DNA of 14,975 nucleotides from Phoronis ovalis (lineage: Eukaryota > Phoronida > Phoronidae): NCBI GenBank assembly GCA_028565635.1, contig JAOXYB010029667.1, positions 1-14,975 on the forward strand, given 5' to 3'. Shown here in pieces: positions 10,381 through 14,975 of this stretch (positions are counted from its first letter, which is position 1; every line of letters starts with the position of its first letter). Position numbers and translations under genes: made by a program. The notes beneath the pieces are model-generated. The model ran no database searches. It was not told where the DNA came from and saw only the letters and a list, made by a program, of their open reading frames with translations.

Positions 10381-10525
10381 TTCCATTCAAAGCTAATGGG
10401 GGCTATGTACATAACACGTCCACTGTGCCACACGGAAATGGTTATCGTAAAGCCCCGTCTCTATACAGCAGTGATCTGGGATCGACAACAAGTTTTTCGG
10501 ATTCTGAAAATGACGCAGCGTCGAG
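10381..10525 (+). CDS. dvl: Dishevelled alternative exon B: diverged duplicate of exon A
   Basis: The acceptor is TTATAATTTTAG and the donor is GAG|GTTTGT, a weak site. The exon is 145 nt and, like exon A, enters in phase 1 and leaves in phase 2. With the G of the previous exon it reads VPFKANGGYVHNTSTVPHGN, then GYRKAPSLYSSDLGSTTSFS, then DSENDAASR. The last 30 or so residues align with exon A: G-GY, SSD(I/L), ST, F, DSE-D and SR are shared, about 17 identities with one one-residue insertion. The first half is not clearly related. The kept frame, kept length and kept motif point to selection, not to a dead copy. Compared with A, it gains GYRK and loses part of the acidic run (EED to END) and the final STS (now AAS), so its phosphorylation pattern should differ. 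It is most likely mutually exclusive with exon A. I know of no described Dvl exon of this kind, but I could not search. Confidence 0.82.
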
Positions 10526-12054
10526 GTTTGTTAAAATTTACCCTGATCCCAGTGACTTCTATCCCTGATTCTGACATTCATTTCCTTATCTGCTGGTAGA
10601 ATATTGTTTAAGACAGACATCACTGCCTATATTACACAGATAGTTTTCCATTGCAACAATATCTGTACTCATCACCCTGCTAACTACAACACATCGTATT
10701 ACTTGAACAGAACTCACTGCCTACTAATATTTTTATGCAAGCTTTTTAGGCTAGTTGGGATTGCTGGTGTAAGGCAACAAGCCCAATGGTTTTCTATAGT
10801 TTTTCTTTTGTGAGTTTTCGGCACAGTGTTTTTAAAAGGTGTGGCATTCCTGGCTCTAGCACTGTTGACAGTAAAAGGACATTGGAGGTCAAATTTCAAG
10901 TTTGTAAAAATTATTGAAAATTTCTAAAATGATAGTGTCGAGTTACCTAGATGTTATTATGGTAGCCTTTGATCTTATTAAATTGTCAAAGGATCAGATT
11001 TTTGTAATGTTTAGCCTGTTTTGAATCAGCATTTTGACCTTGAGAATGACTTTAAAGGGTCATTTGGAGCTTAAAGGCCAAATATCTAAATTACTCAAAA
11101 CTTTCAAAAATGAGGCTATTAAGTCATTTTGAGGTGAAAGATGGAAACTTCTGATTATGTAGTATGTTGATTTTGTGTAGCTTCAAGTACAGTCCCCAAA
11201 GAAGAATTAGATGCATTTGTGATGGCAAAGATTCATCCATTCATGGTTTAGCTGTAACCCCAAGCTCAGTGTTTCAACTGGGACTGTATAGTTATGAATA
11301 GATTCAACATCTTACTAAATGTTATTTATATAATGGGTGGCATACATTACTAAGTGTTGTAAACATGTGTAAATGTTCAAAATTTAAGTTTCCTTGTAAA
11401 TAACTGGTTGATTTCTATCATCTAACCTCAAATATATAGTAATGGTTTGTTTTAATGCCTATGTGGTGTAAAGTAGGCAATCACATATACATTCAAATAC
11501 TTCACGTACACTAGGACATCCGCATGTAGCTTACACATAAATTATCTGCGGTCTGGAATCGGACAACTTCCTGCCCAAAATTTATTATAATTCTGTCGAA
11601 CTGCGTGCCCTGTTGGGCATTAAAAACCTGTTTTTCAATTTTCAGTAAGGAATAAATACCCTACACAGGTGTACTTCATGCTGTCTCTGTGGTTTTTTAT
11701 TCAGGATATGGTTAATTTAACAAAAAAAATTCTAGTCTGTTTATTTGAATTTTTTCCAAACAGTCGCTGGCTAGCACCTTAATAGTCCTGTAATGATCCA
11801 CATATCTATACAAGTCACCTTTGTCTCACCATTCCAGGTGTAAGGTTACTAGGTTAAACTTCAATTTATAATTAACCCCAAGAAAAAAATGTTGTTTAGT
11901 CCGTATCGAAGAAAAACGTTTTGCGCATTTCCTTTGCAATTTTGCTAATCCGTCCAATTTGTTGCGTATTTTATGTAAAAAACATACGTAAGGCTAACGA
12001 GCAAATTTTTATCGTTTGTAATATCAAAATATCGGCAACTATTGTGTTTTCCAG
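10526..12054 (+). other. Intron downstream of exon B
   Basis: It begins with the weak donor GTTTGT and ends GTGTTTTCCAG. From exon B the frame stays open for 13 further codons (FVKIYPDPSDFYP) before a TGA at 10566-10568. The intron carries two diverged copies of a repeat at about 10873-10935 and 11052-11116. No other coding signal was seen; the open frame that begins at 11921 owes its length to the exon at 12055. Confidence 0.8.
10873..11116 (+). repeat. Two diverged direct copies of a 63-65 bp repeat
   Basis: The copies at 10873-10935 and 11052-11116 both run AAAGG..CATT.GGAG, then CAAAT.T, then AA.TT.TT.AAAAT.., at a spacing of about 180 bp. AAAGGTCATTTGGAGGTCAAA-type repeats are common decayed intergenic and intronic repeats in some invertebrates. 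The match is approximate, judged by eye. Confidence 0.45.
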
Positions 12055-12148
12055 GTTTTCGACTGAGACAGGCACAACAAATAGGTCTTCAAAATATGGC
12101 CGACATAGACGGCGAAGAAGGCGGCATCGTCTACCACCAATAAGTAGG
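12055..12148 (+). CDS. dvl: Dishevelled exon: RFSTET and arginine-rich basic patch
   Basis: The acceptor is GTTTTCCAG and the donor is AGG|GTAAGT (consensus). It is 94 nt, phase 2 in and phase 0 out. The split codon AG+G gives R, then FSTETGTTNRSSKYGRH, six arginines in a row, and HRLPPISR. This corresponds to the RFSSSTEQ...RHKRRRRKQ segment of Dvl, the basic region just before the SSFSSITDSTMSLNI lead-in to the PDZ domain. The basic stretch is a candidate membrane-lipid or nuclear-import contact; this is inferred from charge alone. It can be joined in frame to either exon A or exon B, since both end in AG. The following exon (SSFSS...PDZ) is not found in the remaining 2.8 kb and should lie downstream. 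Confidence 0.9.
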
Positions 12149-12159
12149 GTAAGTAAAAA

Positions 12160-12254
12160 GGATTGCTGTAAAAAGACTAATATTATCAACACAGTGCAGG
12201 ATTGCTGTAAAAGGACTAATATTATCACTTCATCACCATTGCCAACAAAGTGCA
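12160..12254 (+). repeat. Two-copy direct repeat next to the donor of the basic-patch exon
   Basis: Unit 1 (12160-12198) begins GGATTGCTGTAAAAAGACTA and continues to TATTATC...AGTGCA. Unit 2 (12199-12254) repeats the first 28 bases with one change, then carries an insertion before ending AAAGTGCA. A third start, GGATCA, follows at 12255. The repeat begins 11 nt after the donor. Confidence 0.9.
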
Positions 12255-12339
12255 GGATCATCTCCACATTTTTGCAACACTTCATGTGTATGTACAATTA
12301 ATATCTTCTTAATGTACGGGACTTGGTTGGTATGCCACA

Positions 12340-12371
12340 GTCATCATAATCATCGCCATCTTCATCATCCT
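12340..12371 (+). repeat. Imperfect ATC trinucleotide run
   Basis: About ten degenerate ATC/TCA units (CATCATAATCATCGCCATCT and onward) form a short interrupted microsatellite within the intron. Confidence 0.75.
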
Positions 12372-12759
12372 GGTGTGTTCTTTGTCTGGCCGGGTTATTG
12401 AAATTGTAAATCCAGGATTCAGGCTAAGGTCTGCATTTATATCAGCGGACTTGTTGAAAATATTTTGCATTTTAGGTTCCATTGACCCATTCTACTATCT
12501 TACCGTTTGAGGATCTTGCTTACCTGATACTTAGTGGTTCATGTGTGGTTTGTAAACACATACAACAACACAAACAAGATAACAGGAATGTACATGATAA
12601 GGGGAACCACATTTTATAAATTGATTTTCGATATTTGAACACACGTTGTTTGACTCGCTGTTTAAAATTTAAGTGTATTCCATGCTTTGACAGCTAGATA
12701 TTAGTTGACAGGTTCTCAACAGGCCAATCGGAATCAAGCTTTTGTTGTACAGAATAATT

Positions 12760-12774
12760 TTAAGCTAGGCTTAA
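12760..12774. repeat. Perfect 6-bp inverted repeat with a 3-bp loop
   Basis: TTAAGC-TAG-GCTTAA is a short palindrome in the intron. It is too short to imply a function and is listed for completeness. Confidence 0.6.
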
Positions 12775-14975
12775 ATAGCCTGTCATTACCTTATTGAGTT
12801 AAGATCATACCTAGACTGAGACAGGCTTGTGGTATTTGACTTGAAGGGTCACCGCTTGGTCGAACTGCTTTCTTTCAAAATGAACAAACCATGTTTCAGA
12901 AACAAAGGACAGGAATTATAGAACAGACAACTTAAAGGAAAATGGTTAAGCTGATAGTGTTTATCAAATCTGTGTATTGATACTTTGTAATTTGAGTGGG
13001 TTTTTATTTTGATTTCGTCATGGTCATAGTTTTTGGGTAGTGTATATTTTAATCAAAAAAATTAATTGAAGGGATGTGCAGATCATCCTATGAATTAATA
13101 ACTACAATTATATCGGTGGATGAACTGTTTTCTTTCACTAGGAAAATTTACCCGCTTCATTATTGATTAGTTGTTCATGCACTGGAATTAATAGTGCAAG
13201 AAGTATCCAGATGAGCATAAGTTTGCATGTGCCTAGAAAAGAATTAACTCACTAAAGAGAGGATCAACCGTAACCAGTTTAGATGGGCAGTTCGCACCTG
13301 TATAGGTGTTGACACAGACTATGGAAGAATAATTGCTGTAAAATGGGATATGTTTTTCACACAAATTTATAAAGATTGTACAAAACATTAATTTGATCTA
13401 ATGAGTGCTTTTGACATTCAGCACATTTATTTTTAGTTTCTTATGTATAGTTTAACAAGCGGTATGTAACATTAAATATTAGTTATTTTGACAACAGGAT
13501 GGTATATTTTCGGCTGGATAAGCAAAAAGAACATGAAGTTTTGTCGTTTCATTAAACAGTAATTTGTTAGTACCTGATAGACTAGGAAACTGAATGAATG
13601 GTGAATCTGTTCTGTGTAGTGTTTATTAATTGAGCAGGAGCACTTTGATGGATAAAAAATTTGACTAGTCGAGCAAATATAGTATTGATCATTATGAGAC
13701 ATCTGCGAACGTTGAGAGGTAGGGGCCTCACGGACAGTACTCTAAGTATAGTAAGTTGATTTATTGTTTTTATGAAATTGCATATTTATACATGTTTAGT
13801 GTCGGTCTAAGAACACCATGTAGAACATTATAAAGTCCTGTATTTGCTATCAAAATGCCTGGAAATTGGAGGAAAACAATTTTCATGGCTGCTTTTCAAA
13901 ATTTTCCCATTTCCTGAGCCTAATCACTGGATATCTTGGCAGGTCTTGTACTTGCCATTTTGTGGTGTTTCCTAGGTAGATATAAGATATTTTGGTATTC
14001 TGATGACATGTTTAAGTTAAGCTACTGGACTGGCTACCTGTCTGCAGAATGACACATGTAATAAATACACTGTACACTTGAACCACATAGGTATTCAGTT
14101 TTAACTAATCAGTGACACACTTTGACACTCATCATTGTTAGGTACAGATTATGTGACACTTGTTTATTACCACCATCTACAGTTGTGGAATTTTGTTGAA
14201 ATTTCTTCAATTCAAAATAAATCCCCTATTTAGTAATTGGAAATATGTTCTTGACAACTTGATACTACTACGTGCTGTTTAATAATTCATAAGCCCACCT
14301 GTGTGTTTCAATTGTTTGACACACAAGAAATGGTATATGACATCACATTTTATGTTAATCGAATTCTGCCACAGAATAAATCTGCATCCAAAATTCCAAT
14401 TAAAAAAAGCGACCGCTTGTTCAAAGGTGTATTTTTTTCACTGTGTGCTTGAAACTAGGATTAGTTGTATAGCATCGTGTTTCCACGATGTAATCATGTT
14501 CTTCATATTCGAGTCTGCAATCTCATAGGCATTCTCCAATATTCGATCAGATAGTATGGAAAAGCCATTTGGAATTGGACACAATGTAGAAAAATGGTAC
14601 TTGACAGGAGGTACACATTTACTTATAAGGCCACAATTGGTAAAATATAAATGGCTGCTAGTACAGAGATTTATGATTATACTGAAGTTTATCTGTCATT
14701 CCGTGAGCTGAGACATAGTAACTTACATAATGTATAAAGTAGGGGTATAATGTCCTGTCCACTAGGTCATTGTAGCCTAATTAAAGGGTATGGCTGGACA
14801 AGGTGGTTGTCTTAAGTGCCTAAAGAAGCCAAACTATGAAGCATTAAATTACCTGTCAAAAAATTGCAACGCTTCGTTGGTGCTGGTGGGATGATTCTGA
14901 TGCTGTAGACTTTAATTTTTCATTCATAAAAGGGACTCTTGTACTAATACAGATTAAAAAAAATTACAAGCATAA

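Larger units (their letters stand above)
12149..14975 (+). other. 5' part of an intron, continuing past the window
   Basis: It starts with GTAAGT, and its acceptor is not in the window. It is AT-rich and without convincing coding sequence on either strand. It includes a 39-bp repeat just after the donor, an ATC-rich run at about 12340-12371, a small perfect inverted repeat at 12760-12774 and a TDSTLS-coding fragment near 13730 that I do not call an exon. Confidence 0.75.

Noticed and set aside
10396-10599. Alternative frame through exon B
   Set aside because: The frame with phase 1 entry preserves SSD...DSE-D...SR homology to exon A; the other frame does not.
11921-12301. 126-residue single open frame around the basic patch
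   Set aside because: Only 12055-12148 is exon; the flanks are intron with consensus AG and GT borders. The overlapping - strand frame at 11971-12297 is its shadow.
13669-13718. Possible exon reading SSKYSIDHYETSANVER
   Set aside because: It resembles NRSSKYGR of the previous exon only in SSKY; the acceptor is weak and no Dvl counterpart is known.

Overview
The window is AT-rich animal DNA. It holds a short middle stretch of one split gene on the + strand, a dishevelled (Dsh/Dvl) Wnt-signalling scaffold gene. The evidence is a set of small exons with GT-AG borders and compatible phases. Their conceptual protein follows the known order of the Dvl linker between the DIX and PDZ domains: a TETxTDTESLLSxRR motif, a variable Gly/Pro/His linker, the SSDIDSTSFFDSEEDSTSR acidic serine block, RFSTET, and an arginine-rich basic patch. 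Exons of about 0.1 kb separated by introns of 1.5 to 5 kb suggest an invertebrate metazoan, possibly a lophotrochozoan. The species cannot be named from the sequence. The DIX exons lie upstream of the window, and the PDZ and DEP exons lie downstream.

Layout: end of an intron (1-285) with an 18-bp triple repeat; exon 286-371; large intron; exon 5022-5123, whose length is a multiple of three and which may be a cassette exon; large intron; then two neighbouring, homologous exons, A (10178-10328) and B (10381-10525), only 52 nt apart; intron 10526-12054; exon 12055-12148 (basic patch); intron to the end of the window.

The main discovery is the A/B pair. Both exons enter in phase 1 and leave in phase 2, and about 17 of their last 30 residues are identical. 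Using both, or neither, breaks the reading frame. The 52-nt intron between them looks too short for easy splicing. This is the signature of mutually exclusive exons. The choice would swap the conserved acidic serine block of Dishevelled, a likely kinase target, for a diverged version. Further observations are three same-strand CTCF-like motifs (one inside exon A), weak donors on both alternative exons, an in-frame readthrough tail after exon B, and a possible intronic ORF at 8357-8572 with a phase-compatible donor. The remaining sequence looks like ordinary intron. No RNA genes, intact transposons or CRISPR arrays were seen.
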